Numbered from the stretch's first letter, positions 38,676 to 49,048 are shown. The stretch: DNA of 64,000 nucleotides from Cricetomys ansorgei (GCA_026225945.1 JAMJFZ010003163.1:21388501-21452500); one strand, 5' to 3'. The notes: generated from the sequence alone by a model not told the origin. A program made the numbers and translations.

Positions 38676-40954
38676 CATGAGCTGTAGCTTGCGGGTACCT
38701 TTTTTTAAGGCAGTTCTCATGAAGCTATGTGTTTCCACCAGGCCCAATCAGGGGTTAGCACACATCTTGATGTATTTCCTACCTGGGCATCTCCTGCCTA
38801 CATGTTTCCTTTCTTGATATTTCCTATCTCCTGGATAGCTCCTTCCTATATCCAATCAGGGCAAGCATATACTCTGTGTCACTAATTAAATTTGGATCCA
38901 GTCTTACAGGTCTCCTTGGCCTGGGTAACCCTTTCAAATCTAACAAGGAAGCAAAGTATTACTTAATATTGGGACTTAATAGTCATTGAATTAGTGGCAC
39001 CCAGATGGAAATTTATCTATGTACTTAAAGTATTAATGATGGAAGGACTAACAGTAATTAGCAGAAACAAAAAAGTTAAAGGCCCTATGATGGATTACAT
39101 CAGTTAGAACCATCTAAGTTAATGAATCTATCTGTTGTTGATAGATCTAGCTTTATTTGGCTTTTAAATAAGTACCCCTCCTGGTATGCCAATAGGAATT
39201 ACAGGCAGTCATTATGTCCGCAATGTCAGGAAGTTTTGTTTTAACTAGAAGTTCCAGCCTGAGGAAATGGGATGTCATATTCTCTTCTGGAATGCTTCCT
39301 ATTGAAACTAGGACATTGTAGTCAGGGGCCCCAGGAAGGCTGGTAAATTAGTCAAAAGCTGGGGAGTTCAGGCAATAGGGTATTCATCAAAACCATCTGG
39401 TTTATTGATCCAGCTGAGGAGACAGGAGCAATCACATTGGTTGAACTGATCTATATCAGTTCTCAGCAAGTTCAGGGCTCTAAGCTGTCTGGAGCAGTCT
39501 GTAGTCCTTAACTGATTTCTGGCTGGTGTCGGTCAGCTGAGTGGAAATCTGCTGAAACATATATACTAGAGACAGAAGTTAAAGTTTTGGAAACTTAAAG
39601 GAAAATCTTCCATTTGAATCTTTTAGGGCCATAGTTCTGGCAGCTGGGAAAGGGAAGAATTTCCAAGGAGAGAGAGAGAAATCATACTCTCAGGAGTAAG
39701 CAGGTGGGAGACTTCAGTTGTATTTATCTAGAGTCTGTTTGGCCTGTGGGAGGTGGATCCAAATCCTGTGACTCCTTGGATTCCCTGAAGCTTTCATGAA
39801 TTTTTAGTTTACCAAAGGAAATAAAAGTTAGCATTACTATTGTTTGTAATCCATACTGAAATCCACATTGTAGAGAAAACAATTAATACATGTCTGTACA
39901 GCTGGAGTAGACTCACACAAGTCATAGCAAAAGCTATGGTTTTGGGCTAAAAAGCATAAACATTTTTGTCTGTTTAGAAAGCTGAATATATAAACTGGAC
40001 TGAAATGTATTAGCCCAGTAAGCATCTTTAATTCTACATTTAGAAGAAAACCAAAGGAAATCTATAAATCCTGGGCTTGTGGCTGATGGTAGTAGTACCA
40101 GCTTATTAGAACTTTATAAAAACATTTACCCAGAACTCTTAAAACTCTGAACCTTTGAAATTTTAGTACCTTAATATCTTTAGAACTTGTGTCTATATAT
40201 CTTAAATTATCTTTTTAGACCCATAGAACTTGCATAGACTTTTTATCTAATCATCTCCCAGAGGCATGAGTAGTTATTTTCAAGAGCAGTCATTGCATAG
40301 CAAGTTTTTGTAAAAACTTACACCTGATACCTGTTTATCCTTAAATATGAGGTCTGTCAGTAAGGCAAACCTATTTGCCTTTTTAGCAGGAGCTCCAGGA
40401 GCTCTATGAATTGCACTAATAAGGTAGCAATAAACCTCGTGGGGGAGAGTTGTCTGGCTGGTTGTCTGTTGCTGTTAGATAAACAAGCTAGTTAGCCATG
40501 GACACCATCAGAGATCTGAGAAGAATAAAGTATATCAGTAAGTATAGTCCAATTAACCTATGTGTCAGTTAAAATGACAGAGGCTTATCCATACCTAGAC
40601 AGGTGAACCCCCCACGGTGTCCACGCTCTCTATGGCCTCATTGGGGGATAGAGGTCCCAAGGTAATGCCAGTCTTCAGTTGCCAAGGCAGAAGGTATTTT
40701 TCCGTGGAAAAGGATTTAGAAGGACAGGCCCCTATTCTGTCCAGCCAAAGCATGTGATCCATTCTCCAATAAAAATTAAGGTAACGTAAAAAGTAGGTAA
40801 CATCTCAGAACATAATGAACTCATTAACAAAGCCAAATGATATGGAATTATCCATAGGAAATGATAATCAGAACAACAAAAAAAAAAAAACAGAGAAAAG
40901 CACCTGGTCCTTCCTGTCCTGAGCAAGGACCGAGGTCTCTCATATACACCAGGA

Positions 40955-41127
40955 GCTGGTGCTCCAGAGTCAGCCTGAGCCACACAGTTACTTCAGAATC
41001 ACAAATTTTAGTTTCTTCACTGTGAGCATGAGAAATGTAGCGGTGCCTACTGTGTAGAATTATTGTGAGGGTTAGGTACACTCGGCAGTCAGAGTCCTCG
41101 GTGTCTAGTATATTATAAAGATATTGG
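40955..41127 (+). mobile_element. MIR SINE
   Basis: AGTTTCTTCACTGTGAGCATG, GTGCCTACTGTGTAGAATTA and TTGTGAGGGTTAGG match MIR core and 3' region. Confidence 0.75.
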
Positions 41128-41135
41128 GGCTGAGC

Positions 41136-41298
41136 TGAGGCAGCAGTGGTGGTGCACGCCTTTCGTCCCAGCACTTGAGAGGCAGAGGCAGACGGATCTT
41201 TGTGAGTTCAAGGACAGCCTGGTCCACAGAGTGAGTTCCAGGACAGGCCAGAGTTATAACACAGAAACCCTGTCTCAAGAAAACAAAAAACAAAAAAA
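41136..41298 (+). mobile_element. B1 SINE
   Basis: AGCAGTGGTGGTGCACGCC, GAGAGGCAGAGGCAGACGG, TGGTCCACAGAGTGAGTTCC and CCCTGTCTCAAGAAAAC. Confidence 0.92.
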
Positions 41299-41505
41299 CT
41301 GAGACTGGAAAGATGGCTCAGCAGTTAGGAACACTTGTTGCTCTTCCAGAGGACCCAAGTTTTGTTCCCAACACCCACATCGGATGGCCCATGGTCTCCT
41401 ATAACTAAATCCAGCCGGAGGGATCACAAGTTCTCCTTTGACCTCTGAGGGCACCCACACAAATGTGGCATAGGTTCACACAGAAACACACATACACATG
41501 TGAGA
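41299..41505 (+). mobile_element. B2/B3 SINE
   Basis: GAGACTGGAAAGATGGCTCAG, GCTCTTCCAGAGGACCC, CAGCCGGAGGGATCAC and ACACACATACACATGTG. Confidence 0.88.
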
Positions 41506-41835
41506 AATGTTTTGTTTTTGTTGGTTTACCAAAGGTTGTAAGCCCAACTGATGTGTGTCCATAGTTTCTGACCCCCCTCTTCCCCCTGCCTGATCAGCCA
41601 GTCTCATATCAGATTGTAGAGTTGTGGCCAATGGGATGATTAGCAGTCACGACCTCCATCAGGAATGAAAGACAGAGGCCATCTTGGCTGATCGTGCTCA
41701 CTAGCTGTGTTTGGGTCCTGACGCATCCGTCCTTTTTACAAAAAGAAGCTGCCTTACTGAATCACTCCATTTGTTCATGTGTGATACAGACATGGATAAA
41801 AATTAAACCTTCCTAAAAGTTATTATTATTACTGT
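41506..41835. other. Unassigned, possibly LTR-derived stretch
   Basis: CAGTCTCATATCAGATTGTAG, GGCCATCTTGGCTGATCG and ATTAAACCTTCC have an LTR-like feel; no boundaries or family determined. Confidence 0.25.
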
Positions 41836-41956
41836 TTAGTGTTTTGGGGATTTTCGTTTTCTGACAAGGCTTCTGGTAGGTCAAGAGACTCCCTCATCTT
41901 CCTTCATCGTCTCCCTAGGGTTGGGATTAGAGGCATGAGGCACCTTGCCCGGCCCT
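41836..41956 (-). mobile_element. Old B1 SINE
   Basis: TTTCTGACAAGGCTTCTGG, CGTCTCCCTAGGGTTGGG and ATTAGAGGCATGAGGCACC. Confidence 0.6.
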
Positions 41957-42769
41957 ATTCTTACTACTGTTGACATGACTTCCACCTCTCGACATGTGCC
42001 ACCCCTCTAAAGAGACCACAGCCTAAGAGGAAACACATTTGTTGATAGCTGCAGTTTCCAAAACATTGTGGTTAACAGCCTAGGAAAACGCTAGGAGAGC
42101 TTTCAGGGGAAAGTCCTAGGTGCTCTGACCTCATTAGATCGCGCCAGGCATCAGCCTCCCTCCCAGACTGAGGCTGTAATCTAGGACTTTGCCCAGGCAC
42201 GCACAGGACACAGTGGAGAGGAGAGAGCTGTTGTAGGGACTAAGCCTGGCAGTGGTGGTGACTCAGAGACCTTTGAAAGTGAAAGAATGGGTATTCACGT
42301 GACAGCTGGTCCTCACCAAAGCTGTCAGCACTTCTCTGACTTGTTCACCTTAACCATGGCCCTACACTGCAAGGAGCAAGCTGGGACTGGCCTACCTATG
42401 ACACACCTGCCCCTTGCCCATCTAGGTATTGCCCACAGGTCTCTCCTTCCGCCCGCCTCTGCCTTTGATGTTCCCTTTGACCAGATTACGCCAGGGCAGA
42501 GTCCATCCGCAGATGAAGGAGGCACTTACACACATCACAGGGCGTGGTGACAGGATGCATGGCTGAGACTGCTTTTCGAGATCACCTCAGATTTCCACTG
42601 GTGACAGTGTCACCAAATGTCACAGGGATATGTGCCAGTATTAATGGAGTTTTCCATATAACTTAGCAGCTCGAGTATCTACTGTCTGTCCCTTCTGCCT
42701 CTGGGGTCCTGTAAATAGGTATTATTTTATAAATACTGTACCGACATTGAAGAACTCAATTGTATCATG

Positions 42770-42771
<2 letters not shown>
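41957..42771. other. Unassigned unique stretch
   Basis: No gene recognised on either strand; the 87-codon plus-strand frame at 42287-42550 is unremarkable. Confidence 0.35.

Positions 42772-42800
<29 letters not shown>
42772..42800. repeat. (TG)n microsatellite
   Basis: About 14 TG units. Confidence 0.95.
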
Positions 42801-42805
<5 letters not shown>

Positions 42806-42821
42806 TTAAAGTCTGTTAACA

Positions 42822-42902
42822 TGGGGCAGGTATGTAGCTCAGAGGTAGAGTACTTGCCTAACATGCTTGAGCCCCTGGGGTCTATTCTCAGCACAATAAA
42901 GT
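42822..42902 (+). mobile_element. ID SINE
   Basis: GGGGCAGGTATGTAGCTCAGAG, GAGTACTTGCCTAACATGC and GGGTCTATTCTCAGCAC. Confidence 0.82.
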
Positions 42903-42971
42903 GTTCATATATTCCATTAAATGTAAATTGGAAAAAGGTTTTTTAAAAATAATGGTTTTGTAAATTCTCTA

Positions 42972-43088
42972 AAGCTGGGCATGGTGGTGCACACCTTTAA
43001 TCTCAGGACTTAAGTTCAAGGCCAGTTTGGTCTGTCATAAAATTTCAGTTCAGCCAAGAGCTACAAAGTAAGACCCAGTATCAAAATA
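42972..43088 (+). mobile_element. B1 SINE (deleted middle)
   Basis: AGCTGGGCATGGTGGTGCAC, TTTAATCTCAGGACTTAAG and TAAGACCCAGTATCAAAATAAA. The GGAGGCAGAGG segment is lost. Confidence 0.8.
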
Positions 43089-43089
43089 A

Positions 43090-43125
<36 letters not shown>

Positions 43126-43140
43126 GTAGATAGATATAGA
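43089..43140. repeat. (GATA)n microsatellite
   Basis: About 12 GATA tetramers growing from the B1 tail. Confidence 0.95.
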
Positions 43141-43245
43141 TGATATATATATATATATATATGCACAATATATTACATATAATATATTTACAATATATAA
43201 TATATGATTATATATATAATTATATATGTTGTATACAATATTATA
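43141..43245. repeat. AT-rich tract
   Basis: TATATA and AATATAT words, partly self-complementary. Confidence 0.85.
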
Positions 43246-43264
43246 TTTGTGTGTGTATGTATAT

Positions 43265-43349
43265 TTTTTTCTGAAGAACTTCAAATAATATATTGTGATC
43301 ATACTCACTGCTTAACTCTTCTCAGATCTTACCCATCCAACTTCCTGTT

Positions 43350-43416
<67 letters not shown>

Positions 43417-43700
43417 CCTCCCCAATTTGCGTGTTGACCAGCTTTTCTTGGGTGCAGAGCCTGCACAAAGGTATGGTCTATATACTAAGGGGTCAAAACG
43501 TTTAAAGAAAACTGACTTTCCCTCTCCCAGTAGCTGTCAAATGCCAGCAGTTCCACAGCTAGGTGTGTGACTTCATGCCCACCTTCCCATTCCAATGTGG
43601 GATTTTTATCTGGTTCCTACTCGCTCAGATTGTGCATGCTGTGAGTTCATGTGTGTTCCAGAAGGCAGAGATTTTTATGTTGTTCTTTTGTGGATCCCTT
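43265..43700 (-). mobile_element. Rodent L1 3' UTR fragment
   Basis: CCATCCAACTTCCTGTTGG, a (CT)n run, CAATTTGCGTGTTGACC, TTGGGTGCAGAGCCTGC, GAAAACTGACTTTCCC and CCAGTAGCTGTCAAATGCC are the reverse complement of the rodent L1 3' UTR order, younger than the L1M pieces. Confidence 0.75.
43352..43413. repeat. (CT)n microsatellite inside the L1 3' UTR
   Basis: About 30 uninterrupted CT units at the position of the pyrimidine/purine-rich tract of the L1 3' UTR. Confidence 0.97.
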
Positions 43701-43849
43701 GTTTGTTCAAGTGTCTGGTGTAATAGATGATGCTCAGTTAATATTCGTTTAAAGAAGAAATAAACGAGACACAAGGGCATTAAATAATCCACCATTTTAA
43801 AAATTATATACTTATTGAGTGTGTGGCAAGTACCTATGCTCACTGAGCC

Positions 43850-43946
43850 ATTTCTGAGGCTGGCCTGGAACTTACTATGTAAACCAGGCAGGCCAAGAAC
43901 TCTGCCTGCCTCTGTCTCCGGGGTACAACCAACTGCCACCACTTAA
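43850..43946 (-). mobile_element. B1 SINE (diverged, truncated)
   Basis: GAGGCTGGCCTGGAACTTAC, TAAACCAGGCAGGCCAAG and CTGCCTGCCTCTGTCTCC. Confidence 0.75.
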
Positions 43947-44690
43947 ATCCTTGTTTTTTGCTAAATCCACTATAAAAATAGTTCCCCCACTGTTCACCGT
44001 GTCTTCATTAGAAGAAAATACTGAGAACCGCTGGAAAAGGACAGGCCTGGATCCCCTCAGCTCTGCAAATTGGGGTAATACGACTTCCGTGGACAGTGCA
44101 CTTCATTTAGTGTCATCTGATCTTAATTATCAGCTAATTAGTTCTCAGCCTGGAGCTGTTCTCCCTCCAACTAGGGAGACATTTGGAAATCCGAAGGGGT
44201 GTTTTGGCGTCGCAGTGATGGAGGGGGTGGCTGCTGGCACGTAAGGAATCAGGGATGCTACGTGACCTCCAGGACCAACCAAAGACATGCTGATGAGCCT
44301 CCCGGAGAAACACCACCTGGGTGGCCAGTTCCCAAGGGTTCTAATTGTGTCTCCCAGACTCCACCCCCGCACTGGCACCAACCGGGTGTTTTATTCAGGT
44401 CATTCTAAGGTAATGGAAGGATCAAGAAACAAGGGCAAGGGTAGAAGATGACCGGAAGGGTTGCTGATAGAGACAAGTTTCCCGGGGCTTGAAATAAACC
44501 CAGTCCTGGGCACCTTCTGGTGCTCCCAGCGTGTTTAAAGGAGAAGCCGTGCGTCGCTAGGACGTACTGAAAGCTGGTTGTGGAAAGGAAAGATCCCCGA
44601 GCCCTGCCAGGAAAATCCCAGGGTGGATCTCAGGTCAGAGGCCCAGGCATGACAGCTCCTCCACGCCTCCGAGAAAAAGTACAGCAAATT
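43947..44690. other. Unique stretch flanking the CpG island
   Basis: Repeat-free. Bases 44050-44180 hold CTTAATTATCAGCTAATTAG with overlapping TAATTA words, a candidate homeodomain/enhancer site. No coding frame recognised. Confidence 0.35.
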
Positions 44691-44855
44691 CAGTTCCCCG
44701 CGCTCCCCAAAGGGTGAAGGTGGTCTGGCCCAGGCCGGATCTGCACCCCCGGACTCCGCCGTGTTGGAAGCCGCCCACGTGGGAAGGCCCAGCTGCATTT
44801 CCGCCCTGCACTGCGCTCGCACCTCCCAGCCCCGGCCCGCGTTAGCGCCCCGCAG

Positions 44856-44869
44856 CCACTAGGTGGCGC
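44856..44869 (+). promoter_or_regulatory. CTCF-type binding motif
   Basis: CCACTAGGTGGCGC fits the core consensus CCASYAGRKGGCRS at all 14 positions. It sits in the CpG island. Such sites bind CTCF, often at promoters and loop anchors; orientation here is motif-forward on the plus strand. Confidence 0.75.
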
Positions 44870-44879
44870 CTGCGCTCTA

Positions 44880-44967
44880 GTGGGCGCCTATGTGGCGCCG
44901 GCGAGGGAGACAGATGGAACCAGAGTCCTAGGGTTCCGGGGACTGGAGGACAGCGCCGGCAGCCAAG
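44880..44967 (+). other. Candidate noncoding first exon (start unknown)
   Basis: GC-rich sequence ending in the strong donor GCCAAG|GTAGGA (GT at 44968-44969). The transcription start cannot be seen, so the left bound is nominal. The only ATG (44914) opens a five-codon frame that stops at TAG (44929-44931), so this would be 5' UTR or a noncoding RNA exon with a minimal upstream ORF. Confidence 0.35.
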
Positions 44968-45270
44968 GTAGGATTCCTCGGGCGTGTCCCTAGAATGTCT
45001 GAGGCTGGGGTGGGATGGCGGCCGCAGAGCTCCGCTTGCGGTCTGCATTGATGACGAGCGAGGACAGAGCGGCCACATGTGCTGTTGCCTCAAGAGGACC
45101 TGGAGCCCCGCAGTCCCAGGACTGGGCCTAAGCTGAGCAGAGCCCCAGGTCCCCGGCGCGCACCCACACATCCTCCGCGAGCTGGGCCTCTGGACGGCAC
45201 GCCCAGCCCCCACACAGCAAGTCCCCAACACAGAAAGGAGGTACTGCTGTCCTAGGGGCGCCCCCAGCCT

Positions 45271-45884
45271 GAGCTGAGGGGTGAGTAAGGTCCCAGCACT
45301 TCTCAAACTTGGGCATTCATTGGCTGTTGGTGAAGGAACAGAAAGACATGCTGCTGTCTGGGTTCCGTGCCCCCACCCCCACCCCCACCCCGAAACCCAG
45401 ATGTAATTGGTTTGAGTTAGACGTGGGGATCTGGATATTAAAAACTTCCCAGGGGATTCCAGCTGGCAGCCAGATTTGAGGGCCCTGTGACCGAAGGAGT
45501 TAGAGAAGAGCCGAGGGTGCCTATTACCAGCCCAGAAGGCTTCTCCTCTTCCCTCTCCTCCCCTCTTCCCTTTTCAGCCAGCAATTACCTCTGCCTTTGG
45601 GCTGTCAAACTCAGTGTGACAAGCCAACGCTCCGCCCCAAAGGGTGGAACTTAGAAGTGCCAGAGAAAAGAAAGCCTATCTCCTACCATGAGAAAGGGCT
45701 CCCCAAGTCGGTAGGAGGAGAGAGGGACACCCCCCCAACACCTTAATCCCAGACAAGTGCAGGAGCTGATCCCGGCTGCCCTTATCTTTCTGAGAAATGG
45801 AACCAATTAGACCAGAAAGAACCTTTGTATCTATTAAAAAATGGCCTCAAGTATCTTATGTAACAGCCAAGTGTTACCACCAAG
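45271..45884. other. Unassigned stretch 3' of the CpG island
   Basis: A (CCCCA)n short tract lies at about 45369-45391. Otherwise unique, intron-like if the first-exon call is right. Confidence 0.35.
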
Positions 45885-46063
45885 AGCCTGGAGTCTCCAG
45901 AGCCATGTTTATAACCTTAGATAACTCACTGAAACACCTTCACCTTCAGTTTCCACATCTGTAAAATGGGTACAGCAGTATAACCCTCTTAAGAGTTGTT
46001 GTGGGAACTAGCCTGAGAGCCTGTGTTTACAAAGGATTCTATGTCAGGCACTGAGCATCCTGT
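45885..46063 (+). mobile_element. MIR SINE
   Basis: ACCTTCAGTTTCCACATCTG, TAAAATGGGTACAGCAG and GAGTTGTTGTGGGAACTAG; one of the best-preserved MIRs here. Confidence 0.85.
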
Positions 46064-46084
46064 GCCTGAACCTCCACCACGATC

Positions 46085-46238
46085 CACAGGATAGTAGGTG
46101 CTGTATAAAGAAGTACCCCATCTGATAGCTGAGGTACTACCATAGATACCCCACTCTGGTGTCCAAAAAGCTGGGGCTCAGAGATGCCAAAGGACTTGCA
46201 GAAGGTTATCAACATAATCAGAGGCAGATTCAGGGCTA
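46085..46238 (-). mobile_element. MIR SINE
   Basis: GTACCCCATCTGATAGCTGAG, CTGGGGCTCAGAGATGCC and GAGGCAGATTCAGGGCTAG, inverted MIR. With 45885-46063 it forms an opposed MIR pair. Confidence 0.75.
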
Positions 46239-46330
46239 GGGGTGTGGCTTGTTGACGGAGTGCTTGCCAACATACATGAGACCCTAGGTTCTTTACATGA
46301 GGGGCGCACACACACACACACCTACAAGAA
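46238..46330 (+). mobile_element. ID SINE
   Basis: GGGGTGTGGCTTGTTGACGG, AGTGCTTGCCAACATACATG and CCCTAGGTTCTTTACATG, with a short CA tail. Confidence 0.65.
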
Positions 46331-46847
46331 GCAGATCCTGTATTTATATCCTGGGCAGCCTGACTCTAGCCCATGTATAAAGGGAAGTTCGGTGCTGAGG
46401 AGTGTGGGGACAAGCACCTAGCCCAGGGGTGGAGCCATGGTGTGTCTCCATATATCTGTCCCTTATTCTCATGGTCATGAGCAAAGCCCTTCCACTAAAG
46501 TTTCTCAATCCCTCAATGGAAGTATAATCATTATCCAGCACTGACTGTGTGCCAGCAGGTTTCCCAACACGAACAGTAAAATGTGGGCAAGACTGGGACA
46601 AACCAGCCCTCGGAGAACTCACACCCACCAATGAGAAAAGCTAGAAGAAGCTCACCGGTTGTACATTATCTGAACAGGCTCAAAGCCTTGCTAAATCAGA
46701 TTGGGTCCCCCAAAATCAGTATTCCTGGTATTTTCACAGTCATATATAAACTTTTCAGAGCATCAAAAAAATGTTGTCACCCGATGCTCCTGTCCTGAGC
46801 TGAGGTCCAGCAAGGACCTCTGTCATCTCGTTTCAGCTTTGGATCTG
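46331..46847. other. Unassigned unique stretch
   Basis: Nothing recognised. Confidence 0.35.
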
Positions 46848-47208
46848 CAGACAATCACTGGCTTATGATGCCTCAACTTCTGGTTTTCTGGCTTTTCTAT
46901 AGATACATAAGCCACATGCAATTTGTGCGAGGTGAACTTTACTTCAGTTTCGATCTTGGTCTTTCCCCAGACCAGCAGTTTGCAGAAGGTTCCTTTCTTG
47001 TTATGCAGGGCAGCAGCAATGAGCTGCATCTCTCAGGCAGCCATGCAGTCAGAAGGGGAAACACCTACAGGCTCCAGCGTGCCGTGTTACTGAGTTGGTG
47101 TGCTGAACAGTTTGGGTGCATGCAATGTACCTCTGATCTATAATGTCTTCAGCTTTCAATCGGTTTGTGGGTATTGCGGTCCATCATAAGTAGAGGTTAT
47201 TTGTGTAA
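46848..47208 (+). mobile_element. MER2-like fossil DNA transposon (Tigger/pogo group)
   Basis: Starts CAG...GGCTTATGATGCCTCAAC, continues TTTCGATCTTGGTCTTTCCC, GGGCAGCAGCAATGAGCTGC, CTCAGGCAGCCATGCAGTC and ends CGGTCCATCATAAGTAGAGG, in the order of the MER2 consensus. The two ends carry matching TTATGATG / CATCATAAGT words (inverted repeats). A mammal-wide, long-dead nonautonomous transposon. Confidence 0.65.
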
Positions 47209-47465
47209 ACTAATATCTGTTCTATGGACTACTTAGTGTCAAAATTTCTTGTGTATGCTTATAATACTTTTCCTTGGTGACTTGTCTGATTACAATGGTC
47301 CCTGATCCTAGTGCTAAAGTGATGCCGCAAAACACAAGAAGTCAGGTATGTGTTTTGTTAAAGAATTCATGTTGAAAAAAAAAAAAAATCTTCCTTCAGA
47401 CAAGGATTACAGTGCTGTTGGCAGAGTCCAATGCTAAGGAAATAACATATTACATATGATCTCTT
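47209..47465. other. Unassigned stretch with A-run
   Basis: Includes a 14-base poly(A) at about 47375-47388 without an identifiable SINE body. Confidence 0.35.
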
Positions 47466-47545
47466 TAGAGCTAGAAAGGTAACCTAATTGTAGACTTAGC
47501 ATGTACAAGGGCCTGGGTTCCATCTGCAGCACCAAATACACCCAG
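47466..47545 (+). mobile_element. ID SINE (diverged)
   Basis: AGAGCTAGAAAGGTAACCTAA, TAGCATGTACAAGGGCC and GGGTTCCATCTGCAGCACC. Confidence 0.65.
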
Positions 47546-47895
47546 GTCTTTAAACAGATACATATAGAGCAAGGACCTGTACTGATCTCAGGTGGGGGTA
47601 AACTTAGAGATAAGGTATCCTAGATAGAAAGTCAAATGTGTAACAGTCTGGAAATGGTCAAGATCAGGGTAAGGTTAGAGACTTCTGCTGACCCAAAGGG
47701 CAGGGATTCTGGTGGTCAGAAGGAGCAGAGCTAAGCTAAAATATGTTGATGGGAACCTGGGCCAGGTGGCACTGTGTTTGGTGGCCAGATCTTATTTCAT
47801 CCGATTAGCACAGTAATCTTGGCAGGCTGGCTGGTCAGGATCATTTCCACCTTTGACAGATGACAGAATCAATGTTCTATGCCATTAAAAGGATT
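47546..47895. other. Unassigned stretch
   Basis: Ordinary sequence; nothing recognised. Confidence 0.35.
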
Positions 47896-48050
47896 ACTCA
47901 CTGAGTGTGAAGGCACATGTCTTTAATCCTAACACTCAGGAGGCAGAAACAGGTGGATCTCTGTGAGTCTGAGGTCAGCACGCTCTATATAGTAAATTCC
48001 AGGACAGCCAGGACTACATAGAGATCCTGCCTCTAAATAAATAAATAGAA
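47896..48050 (+). mobile_element. B1 SINE
   Basis: GAGTGTGAAGGCACATGTC, CACTCAGGAGGCAGAAAC, TTCCAGGACAGCCAGGAC and CTAAATAAATAAATAG tail. Confidence 0.87.
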
Positions 48051-48062
48051 GTACTCAAAAAT

Positions 48063-48197
48063 CCCTGGGTTTAGGATTTATGACTGTAATCCTTAGCCTT
48101 GGGAGGCAAAGGTAAGAAGCTTGCAAGTTCAAGGACAGCCTGAACTACTTACAGAATTCCAGACAAGCCTGAACTATAGAGATATCATTTTTTTTAA
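48063..48197 (+). mobile_element. B1 SINE (diverged)
   Basis: TTGGGAGGCAAAGGTAAG, AAGGACAGCCTGAACTAC and TTCCAGACAAGCCTGAAC. Confidence 0.7.
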
Positions 48198-48870
48198 AAA
48201 GTTACTCTGATGGTAAATGGATGTGCATTCGTGCATGCGCGCATGTACACACACACACACACACAAACACCAGTGCCTCACTTCCCCCCACACCATACAC
48301 ACCAGTGCCTCACCCCTACCCTCCAGCCTGTGTTATATAGTGTTCAGAAGACTCTGAGTTAGCTTTCAGAACACTACTGGGGGTTTTGGTTTGACTGGGG
48401 TAGGCATCAATGACAAAGCGGTGGAGAAATCACCGAGCATGAATGCAGGAAACTCAAATAGTTTTAAAATAAAAATATTCCTGATATAAAGATTTCAGTA
48501 CCTCGTTGCAAGACTCTGGGATGGCTGGCTCAGAGATAGGGAACACTGGCACACAGATGTACCAACAAGAAAGGAGAAACTGTGATTTGAGATGTCCCTG
48601 AACTGACTAGACTTGGTGTTCAGCAACCCCATCCATGACTAACCAGGCCTGCGTCTTCCCTTTGTCCCTGATTATGAATCAGGGATCAGGCAAACTTTTC
48701 CATGAAGGTCTTGACCTTGGTGAACCATATAACTCTAGTCGCAGTTACCCAGGTCTGCTACTTGGTTGAAAGTCGACACAGAGGGTGGGTGAAGAAATGA
48801 GTCTAGCTGTGTTCCAGGAAAGCTTACAGTCAGTGGAGTTTGGTTTTTGTATAACTGAAAAGAAGGGGGC
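48198..48870. other. Unassigned stretch with short CA tracts
   Basis: Short (CA)n at 48247-48266; a locally repeated phrase CCAGTGCCTCAC occurs at about 48271 and 48302. No gene recognised. Confidence 0.35.
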
Positions 48871-48883
48871 GGGGGGGGGGGGG
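48871..48883. repeat. Poly(G) run
   Basis: Thirteen consecutive G immediately upstream of a B1, preceded by GGGGGC. Confidence 0.95.
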
Positions 48884-48985
48884 TCTAGGCATAGTGGCTC
48901 ATACCTGTAATCTTTGTACCCAAGGAAGCTGACACTGGAGGATCTTACAAGTTCAAGGCCAGCCTGGACTTGATCTAAAAAAGAA
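48884..48985 (+). mobile_element. B1 SINE (diverged)
   Basis: TCTAGGCATAGTGGCTCATAC and TTCAAGGCCAGCCTGGAC. Confidence 0.75.
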
Positions 48986-49003
48986 AAACCCAAAGCAAAT
49001 ATA

Positions 49004-49005
<2 letters not shown>

Positions 49006-49047
<42 letters not shown>
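49006..49047. repeat. (GT)n microsatellite
   Basis: About 20 GT units. Confidence 0.97.
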
Positions 49048-49048
49048 G

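Larger units (their letters stand above)
37575..40883 (+). mobile_element. Unassigned 3.3-kb repeat-like block, probable retroelement
   Basis: No SINE interrupts this 3.3 kb and no frame exceeds about 90 codons. It opens with CTGACT/CTGAACT-rich sequence (37780-38060), includes two B1-right-end-like snippets (38240-38330), then two minisatellites, a long AT-leaning noncoding part, and an A-run at about 40869-40881. The arrangement suggests a nonautonomous LTR-type or RMER-like retroelement, or a retro-copied noncoding transcript. The family and ends are unknown to me. Confidence 0.4.
44691..45270. promoter_or_regulatory. CpG island, candidate promoter
   Basis: The only CpG-dense interval in the window, with frequent CG in words such as GCGCCGGCGAGG, GGCCCGCGTTAGCGCC and GATGGCGGCCGC. 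It contains an E-box CACGTG (44776-44781), a CTCF-type motif (44856-44869), a YY1-like ATGGCGGC (45015-45022) and a plus-strand splice donor at 44967/44968. No TATA box is obvious, as is usual for CpG promoters. The direction is inferred from the donor; a minus-strand or bidirectional promoter is possible. Confidence 0.65.

Noticed and set aside
42660..42770. Possible inverted MIR (TAGGTATTATTTTATAAATA)
   Set aside because: Only one landmark matches; too short to call.
44842..45306. 154-codon minus-strand ORF over the CpG island
   Set aside because: Arginine/proline-rich frame typical of CpG-rich DNA read in reverse; no domain and no acceptable start context. The plus-strand donor is better supported.
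46823..47143. Facing frames of 68 and 92 codons, at first thought a processed pseudogene
   Set aside because: The DNA matches the order of the MER2 transposon consensus, which explains both.
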